Of a stretch of DNA of 64,000 nt, positions 50,780 through 63,590 are shown one piece after another. Under the pieces are notes generated by a model. It had not been told where the DNA came from. It made no database searches and saw only the letters and a program-made list of their open reading frames with translations. This DNA comes from Kappaphycus alvarezii. Its lineage: Eukaryota > Rhodophyta > Florideophyceae > Gigartinales > Solieriaceae. Location of the stretch: positions 372,001-436,000 of the forward strand of contig NADL03000017.1 of NCBI GenBank assembly GCA_002205965.3, in the 5' to 3' direction. Numbering within the stretch: the first letter of the stretch is position 1; every line of letters begins with the position of its first letter. The translations under genes and the position numbers were made by a program.

Positions 50780-51906
50780 CACATTGCATCAACTTGCCTG
50801 CCTACTCCCACGCTTTACTGCGCATCTTCTTGAACCGCCTGCCTGACGCCAAAAATTATCGACTTGGCCCTTGTTCACATCATCGATACCTCCACCTTGC
50901 CACGCCTCACAGGCGTCGCAATATGTCGTCGCGACTGCGCTATCGCCAAAACCTTGCCCACCGCATCTTCTATACATTCACTCGCCTCAGTGTCCCCCAA
51001 CTCCCGCAGCATCAGCGCCGCAGCTGCGTAAAACAAGACAACAAATTGTGCAACACGCCACAACGTGCAAATCCAGTTAGCAACACACGTCATAACACGC
51101 TCACTACCGCCCTATCCACCCATCCATCCATCGTCGTGCCCACTTACCTTGTGCTGTGCATACGCGACGCGACTCGGTTTGCCTCCGAATCCCTCTATCC
51201 ACGATCCCCCTCCCTCGTCATTTAGTCTCACCCGGTGATCCATCTCGGCATAAACTTGTCAAAATTCTTTGCCTGTCTCGACGTCCCATCCAAAAGACAA
51301 GCACTCCACCTCATGCTCCACATCCCCATTGCATTGCGCTTTCCATTCCTGCACCGTAACCGCGTCACGACTCGGAAACAATACCGCTGCTCTCCCCTGC
51401 CCGCTTTATTTTTTCAATCAATCTGTCCTCCTGCTCCCGGATTCCCGGATCGTCCGTCCTGCCCCAGCCACGACGCATAGTAAACTTCCGGTATTGTTGC
51501 TTCGCCCATATTCTCCAATGTGCTGCAGGACGCAAAGGTCATGTCGTGGCGAACTTTGCGGATATCTCTGCAAATGCATCGTACTTTGCTATATAAACAT
51601 TTCTCAACAGCAATCCAACCCTGACCGGAACTGGTTAACCAGCAATGTGAACCCCACAACCATTTCCTGTTTCTCCTCCGTGCTCGAACACTCCTTTAGC
51701 AGGCTGCCCAAAATCGCCCGTCCAGCCTCTGTTCTGGAATGCAGACTCACATGTTGCAATACTCCACGTTGCAGCAACGTTTGACATACTGTTGGCAGTG
51801 TCTCTCGAATCGATTCCACATACTTTAGAGATGCTCTTACATCGCTGCCGTAGTTTCGAAAAGCTTGAAGCAGACGACCCCGCCCTTTTCCCGCTGCCAG
51901 CCTCAT
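50780..51906 (-). CDS. Uncharacterised host gene with a clear intron
   Basis: From an ATG at 51,906 the first 100 residues are helical and well-behaved (RLLQAFRNYGSDVRASLKYV, TVCQTLLQRGVLQHVSLHSR, TEAGRAILGSLLKECSSTEE, KQEMVVGFTLLVNQFRSGLD). The coding signal then continues through shifted frames (about 51,150-51,600). At about 51,150 a strong donor AAG|GTAAGT pairs with TTTTACGCAG at about 51,022, giving an intron of about 128 bp. The next exon reads AAALMLRELGDTEASECIED then AVGKVLAIAQ. That last piece faintly recalls the C-terminus of isocitrate/isopropylmalate dehydrogenases, but the first exon does not fit, so I do not assign a function. It lies immediately upstream of the J-protein gene in the same orientation. 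Confidence 0.5.
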
Positions 51907-52335
51907 TTCGATGGCGCTAGTTTGGTTTCGCGATGCTTCCTAATTTCCCGGTACGATCTCCACGAGGAAGGTTGAAGATCGATTCGATTGATAATTTATC
52001 ACTGTTTCGCCGGTAATCATGAAATCTAGCAAATAATTGACAGAATGCTCTGTAAACAGAGAAATTAATCTATTCCATTGGTCACCTTTTACTGTACTCC
52101 CAACGACAGTTCTCGCGATTGTACACTACACACTTTACAGGTACAGTACTATTATTTATACTGTACATACATGTACAGTACAGTGCAGCAAGTCCCTTCC
52201 GCAAATACTGTATTGTACTGTACAGTATATGTATTCATGCTGCGCCTCCTCGATGGAAATCTGCAAGCCTGCAACCACACACTGTCGCTTATGAACGGCA
52301 TCGCAGACAATCGCTTCCGCTCTCATCTCCACTGA
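51907..52335. other. Spacer with dense palindromic GTACAGTA tracts
   Basis: Runs of GTACAGTA/TACTGTAC lie at 52,140-52,185 and 52,205-52,228, directly upstream (in minus-strand terms) of the gene starting at 51,906. Otherwise nothing is seen. Confidence 0.4.
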
Positions 52336-53345
52336 GTGTGTGTCTCGGCATGCAAACTCCATCACGTGGCAAAGTCGACTCCGCTGAGCGTGACTAAGGA
52401 CCTCGCCCTGTCATTCGATGACCACCAAATGGAGTTTTACTCTAAATCGAACAACGTCCCCATGGCGGCGGCGGTCCGCCAACAGGCGACCCTCTCTCTG
52501 CGACACGGCGGCCATGGGTTCACACCGCCCACACCGTTCAACCTCGCAGCATACGCTGCCAGCCGCATCGACTGCGACCACCTTCTCACGGGTCAAGACA
52601 CCGGTGGACCCGGAACGCAGCCCTACCGATACAGAGAGCTTGACGCTCTCCTGAACTTCGCCAATTGCCTCGACCCCTCGTTCAGGTCTGAGTGCGGCAG
52701 CCCTCCAGAATACAGCTGTTAAAGTCGCCGCCATCGCCGATAACACATACAGTTTACTATATCGTGCGTGGTGCTACTTGGCAGCAAAGTGGTTCTGGCA
52801 AGACGATGGCAAGGATAACTCCCACGGCCCGCCTCCCACTCTTGCCTCGGAGATCCGGCGACGCATTCGCCGCCACGCCTACCTGAAGACACCCGCCGAA
52901 TCCTTCCTCACAGCCCATCCGTGCGCGGTCAGCCGCACGTCCGACGCAACTTGGTCTGCCATGCTGCGCAGCCACCTTGGGGTCCGTGTACGACACTGGG
53001 CCCCTGTGTCACGGGGATTGCAGCAAGCTAATGGACGACCTCGGCGACCACGCTTCTGACCTTTGCAACAAATGCTTCGAACTGGACAACTACGATGGAC
53101 GCACCACGCTGCCTCCCCTCCCGGTAGCGTACTCTGCAAGAAAACTATTGTGCGCGTGGCAGCGAAGGCTGCGGGGACGGTGGCTCGGGCACAAGAAAAA
53201 CGGAACATGGCCGATCTAGCGAGGAAAAATGGCAGCCTTCTGCGGAGAGCCAATACCATGACGATCGCGGCGCGGCTGGACTTTTGTGCCCCTAAGGTTC
53301 GACTCGTTGGGATACCCATCTGCGGCATCAGCCAAGGTCATCGAT
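52336..53345 (+). mobile_element. Second fragment of the LINE-like reverse-transcriptase element
   Basis: Plus-strand blocks fit the region after the RT of the same kind of element as at 1-1060. They are RQQATLSLRHGGHGF with AAYAASRID (about 52,480-52,575), the R..LP.R.GG.GL...AA..AS pattern; LGVRVRHW (about 52,975); a Cys and DDLGDHASDLC (about 53,010-53,065), the C..C....D.LGDHA.xC pattern; and AQEKRNMADLARKNG (about 53,188-53,233), the conserved E...KY..L...G segment. The blocks fall in more than one frame, so the copy is degenerate. The nuclease-like core seen in the first fragment is poorly kept or absent. Confidence 0.5.
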
Positions 53346-55480
53346 GAGCACGCCGTTACAATCGCGACGAGCGGCGGCTGTTTCGCTAGGGAGTGAAGTG
53401 TGGCCTATACCAGAAATTTTTAAGCTACGCAATATGGTCCACATGGTGCCGCCTCGATAATTTGCCGAGCCCTGCAGAACGCAAGACTTTCCCACCCAGT
53501 CACCACCTATGATAGTGGTGTCCGAATGTTCCTGCATGTTGCGCTTACAGTGCACGTCATACTACATACAGTATGGAATCACCTGAAAATCAAGTACTGT
53601 ACCTGTTACCAGTATTCGAAAGCAAATACATTTACTGTAAAATGGGTATTGGTGGAAAGGTACTTTTAGCTAAATCTAGATCTATCAAAAAAAATCCTTC
53701 GAAACAACTACACCTTTGTACCTTTGAACTTCCACCTATATTCGCTTGTGTTCTGGCCAACCCTTCGTCGGCATGATGGGTTGTTTACTGCACGGGATGC
53801 GCAATATCAATTGTGTGTTTCATTGTGTGGGAGGCCTACGACACCTTTCCCCTTTGGAGGATTCCGCCTCGCGTGCGAGCAGTTCTTGAGAGACTCGGAC
53901 CGGACGTTCTACGTCCTATTCTCCGCGAAGGAGGGTTCGAGGATTGAGCACACATCAAGCAGGCAATGTGCCAGACAGAGTGGCCACGGGTTCCGTCGCG
54001 AAATAGCCAACGCGGTAGTGCCAGTAGTTATAGATACTGCCGGTCGAGAACATAAAGAGCAGGGGATTTCATCTGGTACGATCCGTAGGCGAGGGAGGTG
54101 ATTGTGAATCAGAAGCTTGGGCCCGTCGAGCGTGGCGACAAAGTAGATTCCCAGACATAGTCCGATGCTCTGCAGCTCTTCTTTCGCGCGACATGCGGGA
54201 AAAAGAGGACTGCTGTGAACTGCAAACCTTTGAGGATGTCGAGACAGCAGCGGAACAGAGGTGAATTCCAGCTAATGCGCCCATAACGATGGGAGTTGAG
54301 ATTATGGAAGACGGGGTAAACGCTGTAGAAGTTGTTCAAGAAACGTAGGAAGACTGGTCCAGGATGGTGAGCAAAGGAAGGGCCGAACTCGAGGTTCAGA
54401 AGTGTCGGATAAAACCTCTGGCTGCGGAAGCATAAGCGAGAGAATATCAAAGATCTAAGGTTATAGTTCTTTCATCCAACGAGGGCTCCCCTTCTCCTAA
54501 AAGCTAAAGTGGGAGGACTCCGAATACAGGTCGTCGGTAGCTGGAGAGAATTCGCAGGGGACGCAAGCACGGCGCCCCGGGGCACAAAGAAGGGCTCGTT
54601 GTCTTGGTTTGACTAAACCAGAGGCTCCTGAATCTTTGACGCGGGACTCCCGCCTCTCGGACAGGTAAATCTTCCAATTCTTCCTTAGCTTTGTCTGACC
54701 AGGAAGTGGCATGGAAATAGGCTCCTGAGGGTTGCATATACTACTGGCAGTACCAGTAGTGGACGCAACCCAAACTGCTCCACCGAAGTACGGACCGACA
54801 GGGTACCACCCGAATGCCATCGACGTTATTAAGAATTTCTATGCATCCCTCTTGTCACCTCCTGCGGGGAGCTGCACTAGTGCGTTACAAACTCTGGTCG
54901 GCCAGATCGCGACGCAATCATGAAAGCGAGCCATCAGATCATCAGTGGGGAGGAAGTGCACGTTCTATCTTCAGTAAGTAGTCCTGAGATTCAGCCTTCG
55001 GACCGAACGTTCTTCTCGGCGGAGGCTTGGCGGGTCATTCATTACTTTGTTGTTCAAGTAGTCGGAGATCCCGTTATCCCTCTACCATGTCCTGTGAGGT
55101 AAATTCGTCAGAGTTTGATCGAGTTTTTTGAGGTTGTTGGGCGACAAGCAATGGACAGAGGGTCCTCTTTCCGAGCAAAATACCTCTTCTAAGGGATAGT
55201 TACCGAGTGGAGCAGGTCCACGCAGTGTTAATACATTTCAAATCGAAGTTTTCGACCTCAATGCGCCCCGATTCAATCCTGTTGACCTTGCCAAAATATT
55301 TTATTGCTCCTTTCGACGGGATGTCTCGAGCTACGGTCCGTGTGGGCAAAGGAAATTGGATGTTTAATTAAGCTTTTCTCTTCTCGTTCTCTTTCTTATT
55401 TTATCTCTCGTCTGAGATTAGGGCAAGATTCCTAGTCTCGAAATGATCTCGAACACCTTACCCAACTTGGGCGGTACTCA
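53346..55480. other. Unassigned DNA next to the gypsy element
   Basis: Medium-GC DNA with open frames of 125 codons (53,724-54,101, plus) and about 110 codons (54,109-54,450 and 54,497-54,820, minus). A plus-strand stretch reading TAPPKYGPTGYHPNAIDVIK (about 54,775-54,835) has coding character but no family I know. This is where the 3' LTR of the gypsy element would be expected, but no sequence resembling its 5' LTR is present. Confidence 0.35.
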
Positions 55481-58400
55481 CCTCCAGTGGTAAGGGTAAT
55501 TAATTTTGCCGGAAGTATTTCACTACCTTGCTTCTGGGGAGCGCCGAGACAAGTTCTCAATTTGCTCCAAATATTGGATAACCTGTCCAGTGGACGTGTA
55601 TTTACAGCTCTTTGTCTTCAGGTATACCGTGTCATAAAATGTACTCTATGATATTTTCCCAACTCGGGACCTTCGCCTCCTTTTCCATATCTGGGGGTTC
55701 CCTTGACTTATTATGCCTTGCCCACGAGGTTAGTTGGACGTCCCTATCGTTCTCTGGGGATCGCAAGTACTTGGTAAGAGGTACTTTCTCTTGTAAGAGG
55801 GCAGAGTTTCCTCCAGTGGGTAAATGATCAGTATAATTCTGTGGAGATACCTCATTGTTTGGCGTGTTGCGGGCCGCAACGGATGCTGAAATCATCTCTC
55901 TTCTCCAGATTTATCCGTAATGGGGGTAGTATCTTCTGGTTGTAGCATCACTTTCGTACTGCTGTCTTGTGCTTTTGTCAAGTCCTTCGCAGTATTAGTG
56001 ATCATCTCACCTGGCGTTTCAGCGAATGGAATGTCAAGCAGTCCTTTGGACAACGAACTCCCTTCGGGGATGCCACTTGAGTTAGTTTGCCTTAAGATGG
56101 ATGCAGGGTTGCTATACATAGTGGGCATCTAACATAGTTGCGAGTCGTTTCACGTTTTTCCATCATAGGGGTCAATTTTTTCCTGCGGGGCCTTGTTTCC
56201 AACGTATCCTCAGGGGATGAGTGCAGTCTCTACTCGATCGCGAGATACTCTCTCGTGCGAGTCTCCATTTTTGATTGGGATAGTGTCGTTTCGAACTTCG
56301 GGACTCGGTGCAGGCCAGTGTCCACGGAAGCAGCTTATATACACGTTCTTTGCTCGATCAGGGCTCTCTTCTAAGGAATACAAACGACACGACAGAGATT
56401 TCATAGACTTGTTTTCGTAATCGCGCGTCAAAGTTGCGTTTGTACAGTATCTGGCTTGTTCCTTCTTTATGGACTGGTCCACCGTTGAAATAAGACCTTT
56501 TCACCAAGACCTCCACTGGTGTGGTATTGTACTGTCGATGAGTTCTTTTTAAGAGTAGGCTGTGCTTGGATTATTAAGGTAGTGGGCGCGCGAGACAAGA
56601 CGAGTTCGAAGGGGCCATGTTCTTTGTTCTATGGACTTGTGTGTTATATGTTAAATGTTAGCGCGTCAGATAAGAGGTCCCAGTTCTTCGTGTGATCAGC
56701 TACACAGTGCCGGAGAGCCGCAAAGATGGTACAATTGAAACGATCGGCTTGCCCATTTGCCTGCGGGTGGTAGGTAGTAGTGAATAAACTCTTGATACCC
56801 AGAATTGAGCACACTCCCAAGAAGAATTTTGACGCAAGTTGGCTACAGTTACTGGAAAATAACTAAATGGTTGGACCGTACACAAAAACCCAGTCTGTTA
56901 CAAAGGCGGAGGCAACTGTTGCAGCAGAGATTTTCTTGAGGGGCACAGTCCGTACGAGCTTGGAATAGCGATCAGTGATCACCAGAGGGAAGTGGCTCCC
57001 TCTGTTCGTAAGAACTAGCTCGCCGAGTATTTCGATTGCAACGAGCTCCAGTGGGGCTTCGCCCTTCTGGGGCTTACAGAAGGCGAAGAGCTTCAGTTCA
57101 TTCACCTATTTCTGCAACTTGATTCGGTTCTTCGCAAAGGTTGGGCATTAGCGGGCGACAGCGTAACAATCCATCGACATAGATGGTCAGTAGTTACTGG
57201 GCTTTTTCAGAGATACGTACAGTCTTCGGCCACCTAGATGAGCGCTTAGCTTGAAATGATGACTGAGTCTTAGGATCCTATTGGAGCGAGTTGGGCACAA
57301 CTATCTGGATGTTTTCCGATGTTGTTCGACAGACATATCCTTCGTTCCCGGGAGCTTCCGTTGTGAAGAGGAGCTGGTGTCCATAATTTATTCGCGAACG
57401 TTTCTTCTTGCAGAAGTAGTCGTTGTACTGTTCACTGCGAGATCCTCTGGATAAATGCATTCAAATTCCTCTTCGATTTTTGCATAAACAGTACTTGGTC
57501 TTCCGCGCCGGACGAAATCTAGATCTCTTCATCTTTTGTGACCGACCAGGCCTTAATGACATCTTCGGATTAGATCTTTTGGACGGGTCCAATGCCTTCC
57601 CCCTCAAGTACGGGGGTTTCTTCGGCAAGAAGCAGGATACTTCTTCGTCGAAGTCTCCAACATTTCACCTATGTTACGAAGTATTGAAAATCCATCCGCT
57701 TGTGTATTTGGCTTCCCTTTCTTATACAAAATTTCGTAATCGAATTCCGAAATTGGAGGCTTCCAACGCATAAGTGCACCTGATGGATAAGATATGTTCA
57801 TTAACCACCTCAAAGAGGAATGATCTGTATTAATAGTGAATTGCTCCCCCTGTATGCAAGGTCTCAATGTCTTCAAGACCAAAAACCACGGGCTAAGAAA
57901 TCTTTTCTTTGACAAGTTACCTTGCCTCGGCTTCATTGGTGATCTAAAGAGGAAACCAATGGATTTCCGTTCTCCATTTGGATATGTTTGGAACAAGATG
58001 ACTCCTATAAGATGTTGAGTAGCGTCCATATCTATTGAATAGGGGAGTAGCGCCTTCGGCAAAGCCAATAATTTCGGCGACAAGATTTCGTTGATAGAAT
58101 TTCGGAACGCTCCCTCTTCAATAGCACCAAATGGGTCTAGCTTCTTTGTGATACTTTTTCGCAAAATTTTGTTAAGTGGTGCCGAGATGAGGGAAATGCC
58201 TTTAATAAAACGGCGATATACATTACAGAGCGAGAAAACTTCGGACCTCAGTAAGGTTTCTCGGGTTCTTGGCATACTGAGGGGCTGCTACTCTTGTGGA
58301 ATCTATTTCCAGTCTCCCAGGATTGATGATGTGTCCTAGGTATTTAACCTTATCGGACCCAAATACACATGTCCTTAACTTGAGGGATATATCGGCATGC

Positions 58401-61400
58401 TGCAACACCTGCAGAATTTCTCTTAAATGGTCGATGTGCTCTCCCATATTATTGGAGAAAATAATGAAATCATCAAGGTACAATAGACAGGAACTCCATC
58501 GGCACGGTGAAAGAATAATATCCAAGGTACGATGGAAGGTAGCAGGTGTGTTGCATAATCCGAATTTCATTCGCTTGTATATATAAAAAGATATAATCCC
58601 GCGTGGCATAGGAAGGCGATCTTTTCTCTGTCCTCCTTCACCACTGCAACTTACCAGTATACGGAGTTGCAGTCAAGAGCTGTGAAAACTGATGCATCCC
58701 CAAAGGAGTCAATGCATTGTTCCATCCTTGGTAAAAGGTAAGGATCCTTGACTATCACGTAGTTCAGTTTTCTATAGTCGATGCAAAAACCGATCGTTCC
58801 TTCAGGTTCGGAATAAGCACCACCAGTGCAGGCCATGATACCTTGCAGGCTCAATTACACCTGCCTCTAACATTCTCCAGACTTCTGTTGCTTCTAATTC
58901 CCTTGCCTTGGGGTCAGCCCGATAAGGCACTTGGGCGATCGGACGAGTCCCAGGAATCAATTCGATGTGATGTTCAATAGTAATTATGGCTCCCAACGAA
59001 CCATCCACATGCCCGAGTACTTATTCATCGTTTCCTTGAAATTAGTGGCCACCGGTGGATCTACGTGGCTCCAGCAGAGGTCTTCTACTGCTTTTGGATC
59101 CATTGCCCATGTCAAAACTTCTCCCTCGGGAGATTTGTTTTCGCACCCCCGAGGTCCCAGACTTTGATGTTTAACATAGGGGGCTGTATAACTATAATCC
59201 TGGGAGACTTCTTCGGTGATACGAGTACCTCTCCGAAAGTTAGCTGGCTTGGTACAGTTATTAATGGATGAGGTAATGTTTGAGCCACTATTTGCAATGG
59301 ATGTAGAGTTCTAAGGGATTGAAAAAATTCGAGATGAACTACCGAAATGGGACACCGGCTTTCACTTGTGCAATACCTTTGACAGCTGCCAATCTGCACT
59401 TGTAGACCTGATTCAAGTTGCACACTATCAGGCCGTGGCGTTCTGTCATCACTGGTACGAAATAATGGCTTTGCGGTGGAATCGTAACCCAGGCGGGCAT
59501 CCTAATATTTGGTAATGCCGCTTCCTCCTTCAACGGTGGCTCTAGTTACAGTGGTAGCGGCTTATTACTTAGTGCCATCTTTAAAGGCGTTCGTACGATC
59601 GGGGCAGTCGTCCCTCCTTCGAGTCCGACGAGCTTCTCCGGGGACGAGTGGCTTCCATAAAACGGTCGCAGAAATCTGTTCCTAATATTGTTGCGCGGCA
59701 AACTTCTCACAGACGATGAAAATGACCATCGCAAGATATTTCCCCAACCGAATGGATAACTTAACGGTCCCGAGTGTTCTCAAGGGATTCTATTTGCATC
59801 ACAGATGTCCGGGAGCGGTCAATAAGATAGCTATTGATGGCTTCCGGTGGTAGTTCCGAACTTTCGGACGAAACTAGGGCCTGCTCCAATGTCAAAACCG
59901 CAAGCATCCGATGCATGAGTCCTAGTCTAAGGCCGATATCAACATATACCTTGTAATTGCGTCGTACCATGACCATGACGCTTTCTTGGTGGCACATTCT
60001 CCTAACCTTCCTCCATGGACGCTGGAGCTTGAAAAGGTGATCTGAAACAGCGGGACTTACAGTTTTTGAGATCCCCAAAAACTGCATTTCGGGATCCGGG
60101 GCGGTATTCGAAGTACTAAAATTTCTGTGAGTCAGAGAACGGGACCGTAGGGCCCCAGATTGGTGTGCAAAGGTGTCAGAGGAGACAATTTCTTCCTAAT
60201 GGAAGGCTCCCTTTACTCTTTTTTGAAAGGATACTCTCTGGGTCTGCCGGGGATGGGACCGGCGCTATGAATTCTATTGGCGTTGCCGAAGCATGGAGTG
60301 TAGCAGACATCTGTAGGTTCTGTAGTGGGAGTCTGAGCTTCAGACTTCAACATCCGGGCGACGCGGTTATAACTTGTCTGATGTACTTCTCTTGAGGGGG
60401 CAAAGATTCATAGGCTCGTAATACTGACGGAAGTTCCCGCAAGGGTAAAATGCATTCTGAGGAAATATGTCCCCAGCTGTAGCAGATGTGACATATGAAG
60501 TTATAAAGGCCACTTATCTGCTGTCCTTTTGTAAGTCGCGACGGTGATGGCTCCAAGGTCCGCCCTCCCCAACCTCGGTAGTTGAAGTCTTTGCGGCGGT
60601 CTGTGTATTGGATTCGCGGTGCGGGAGTATTTCCTGGACCCAAGAGTAGGAGAGATGTATCACAAAAGGTCTCTTTGGATAATGAGGTAGTTCCCTCCTC
60701 TGCCGTACAAGTAGGAATATCCGAAGCACCAGTTTGGTCAAGTATGTGGGCCTCGTAGTCATATCCATCGACATCATACTCGATCGTTGAATTTTGAGAT
60801 TCGGACGGAGACTTTTTTGCGCAATGCGTCTCGCTTTCGTCCGATCTTTCCCTGTCTGAGAAGAAGTAAGCGACTGGGAAGTTCACTTCAAGCTATACGT
60901 ACGATCCCACAGTACAAATGATTTGTTGGCTGTAACTCTTCCATACCCACTTACCTAGGGCCGAGTTCATAACGAAGGCCAATTCTTGTCCTGGTGGATC
61001 TACCAGAGGTTTCTGATACAGTTCGGACCTTTTTCGATATGAGCGGTCCTTGGACTTCTTCGTGACTCAAGTCTTCTCATATCTTCCTTTCGGACGTCCG
61101 GTCTCATCCAGAGAGAGTTCCGAATCGGAATCCATAGAAATATCTTCAGAATATTCTTCTACAATTCTGCAAAGCGAGCAAGATTCAGAAGAAGATGGTT
61201 CCTTAGGTAAATTCCTATTGTTCTTCTTGACCCTGTTCTTGGTTAAGGACTTTGTTACTCTTACTCGTTGCGAGTAGTCAGGACGTCGTTGATCTCCATC
61301 CTTATCATCATCTCCATTGTCATTACTACGAGGTACGTCAACATCGGTAATACCAAGAGCTCCCTGTCCCGGGTGAAGATCGATAGTTTGGGTACCCAGG

Positions 61401-63086
61401 ACGGCCTCAGACTCGAGAATACTTCGGCGGGTGCTGATTCGTTCGGCTCTTTCTATATCCGTATCTTTTTCGACGACTATGTCTTCCAACAGCCGGCTGA
61501 CATCCTGCCTCAAGGTGGAAACCTCATCCCGTAAGGTTCCCAAGACAAACTTCAAGTCACTAATTCTGTTTATACGAGCTTCATGCTGACAAAGGTCAAC
61601 ATCAAAAGGGCTTCACTCGTCTTCAGATATTCCTGAATTGTAATCATCTCTTTTTAACAGTGTATATCTCCGTCCGCACCAAAGTGCAAATCTCCTCACG
61701 GAGCGAAGCATCATGCTCCAGGCAGCGGCAGTCGATGTCCTGTGCGGGGATTTCTTGACGAGGGTATGTCTCCGGCCACAGACCTGGAACGAGTCTGCGT
61801 ACAGGGTACTTCTGAGAGGCTACAACTTTAGGTGCAGTGCCCGCTGGAGGACGATGGCCAATGGATCCAACGGACTGCATCACACTTTGTAGTCCGAATA
61901 CTACTTATCTACCGGTGGTGGCCTGACCATGCGGAACAGAGGAATAAACACTTCGTTATAAAGAGGCGCTTTTAAATCTCAGAGACGAAGGCAGGAGAGC
62001 TTCACTTGAAAATAAAGATACTAGAGATGATACTCTCGAGAATTTTTATCGACTTCGGGGTCTACCTAATAATTCCTAGGTAGTGAGACCAGGTTTGTGT
62101 AGTGAAATGCGCGGTGCGCAGTTGTTCTCGTCTGGAAACGGAATCCCGTCGGACAATGAGGAAACCAACACACACACACCAAGACTCACAGGGTTTTGCT
62201 GCCTCTCTTTCTCTTTAAGCACCCTTCGGTGCCGTAGCACTCCTCGCCGACGGCGAGGAGAAGTGGGGTGGTAGAGCGGGGGTGATTCCCTTGACAGCTG
62301 AACGGTATACTTGTCCTCCGGGTTGTAAGGCGGGACCGTGACTCGTAGAGTACTGGAATCTTGATAAGAATCGAGTCCAAAGAACTGTAGACACCAGGGA
62401 ATAATACTGGACAAAGAAGATGTAGTAGCTGGTCAGCAGTGCTGAGTATCCCCTTTGGAGATAAGGATGTTGTCACCAACGACAAACTTTAAGTTCCTAT
62501 TTTTGTATAGACGCCGGAGTCCGGGGCGCCAAGTGTGAGTAAATTTCACAAACGAAGAATGAAAGGGATGGTCAAATATGGAGTAGAGAGGGAAAGTAAA
62601 AGGTGAACCCGGGCGGATAAAAGTGGCTATAACCAAAGTTGCCATTGGCAAGGGTGCTGCAAAGACGGAAGTTGGGAGTCAAGTTCAGAGCCAACACCGG
62701 GGTAGCTGTTGAATCGGGGAGCCACGTGTCCCGGTAGGAATAAATATTGCTAGTTAGCTAAGTTAGGACGACAGACTGGGGTGCGGTAAGTAAAGTCAAT
62801 GTCAGCCAAGAAATAAATTTCCAAGTTAAAGATGGGCTATTCGACACTTGGCCCAATGGGTGGCTTGCGCCTGCGAAAATATCAGGTCCAAGTTTAGGGC
62901 CGGCTGGTCCGGAATGCACACCCTCAGACCTTTTCGGGTGAGTGTTCAGTCGAAGACTAATTGTGGTCGACAAAAAATATTTGCCCTGTACTGTACAGTA
63001 CTGTAACTGCTGGTAGCAGTGCGATGCCCTGTAAGAATTTGGATCAAAACAGGATCACCAAAATCAGCTCTGCCGGTGGCAGTACA
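55480..63086 (-). mobile_element. Gypsy (Ty3-type) LTR retrotransposon fossil with chromodomain-like tail
   Basis: Read on the minus strand: 5' LTR (63,086-62,095); a leader; gag (about 61,900-60,350) with a canonical CCHC knuckle CHICYSWGHISSEC (60,452-60,493); a protease region (about 60,100-59,350); reverse transcriptase (about 59,000-58,250) with the YLDD catalytic motif (58,469-58,480); RNase H (about 58,270-57,600, with FTINTDHSSLRWLM); integrase (about 57,110-56,220) with core blocks DRYSKLVRTVPLKKI and YHPQANG-type sequence, and a C-terminal HERVSRDRVE motif; and a tail with HWTGYP (about 55,560) and SKVVKYFR that fits a chromodomain. That gene order and tail place it with chromoviruses. 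It is broken in many places, and no 3' LTR is visible. Gag and RT are well enough kept that it is younger than the copia fossils A and B. Confidence 0.85.
62095..63086 (-). repeat. 5' LTR of the gypsy element
   Basis: About 992 bp, starting TGTACTGCC and ending near ...CACTACACA on the minus strand, followed by a TGG-containing sequence a few bases on that may be the tRNA primer site. It shares its full length with the isolated LTR at 11,617-12,572. A GTACTGTACAGTACTG palindromic run lies inside at about 62,986-63,005, and a TATA-like CTATACAAAAATAGG region sits near 62,495-62,510. Confidence 0.75.
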
Positions 63087-63104
63087 GTAGGGGTATTAAT
63101 TGCA

Positions 63105-63590
63105 CTACACCCATGAGGCTTTTTATGAAGCGCACTGCAGTCGAGCATTCTTGTGGCCTTCAGTTGGATAGAAGCATTTTAAAGCTTCGTAAATGCATGT
63201 TTCTTGTCTGAATTGAGAATTCGGAGGATTTTAGAGCTTCAAAAGGTTGTATCCAAGTCTATTCTAATCCTGTTTAGATTATACCCTGTCAATTTCGCCT
63301 CGTGAATAATTTTTCGCCTTGTTTTAGTTGAGCATTTGACAGGCCTATCTGGCCTTTTTGTGGTACCGTACGTATCCAGATTCTTCAAAAAGCTGCTTAA
63401 AACTTTTTTCGGCCTCCATATCTTCTTTTCAATTTCTCTATGGGACAATTTGGCCCTCAAAACCCGGAATTGCTCCTTTTCCCTCTGCTGTAAGACTCTT
63501 ACCGCTCAGCATGGCTGTGTGTACCACCTCCAAATTGCCGCATAGACGATTGGTATGCTCGTCCAAAGAAATTTGGGTACAGTCATGGCG
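63105..63590 (-). pseudogene. Tc1/mariner transposase, N-terminal DNA-binding half
   Basis: On the minus strand: a GKSLTAEGKGAIPGFEGQ start (about 63,475-63,530); then LSHREIEKKIWRPKKVLSSF, LKNLDTYGTTKRPDRP and TRRKIIHEAKLTGYNLNRIR, the first helix-turn-helix plus the GRP-type hinge; then ILNSDKKHAFTKL (about 63,190-63,235), the second helix-turn-helix end. This is the usual Tc1 layout: SLREIAKKIGRS..VV..FL..P..YG..KR.GRP.K.S...RR. The catalytic half is missing. Homology ends at about 63,110, within about 25 bases of the gypsy LTR, so the LTR element appears to have landed in it. It is interrupted and frame-shifted, hence inactive. Confidence 0.7.

Noticed and set aside
52879-53328. 149-codon minus-strand open frame
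   Set aside because: The plus strand has the LGDHA and LARKNG blocks of an RT element in the same place, so this is a shadow.
53346-55480. 3' LTR of the gypsy element
   Set aside because: None of the characteristic blocks of the 5' LTR (GGCGCCCCGGACTCC, GGGCCAAGTGTCGAAT) is present in either orientation.
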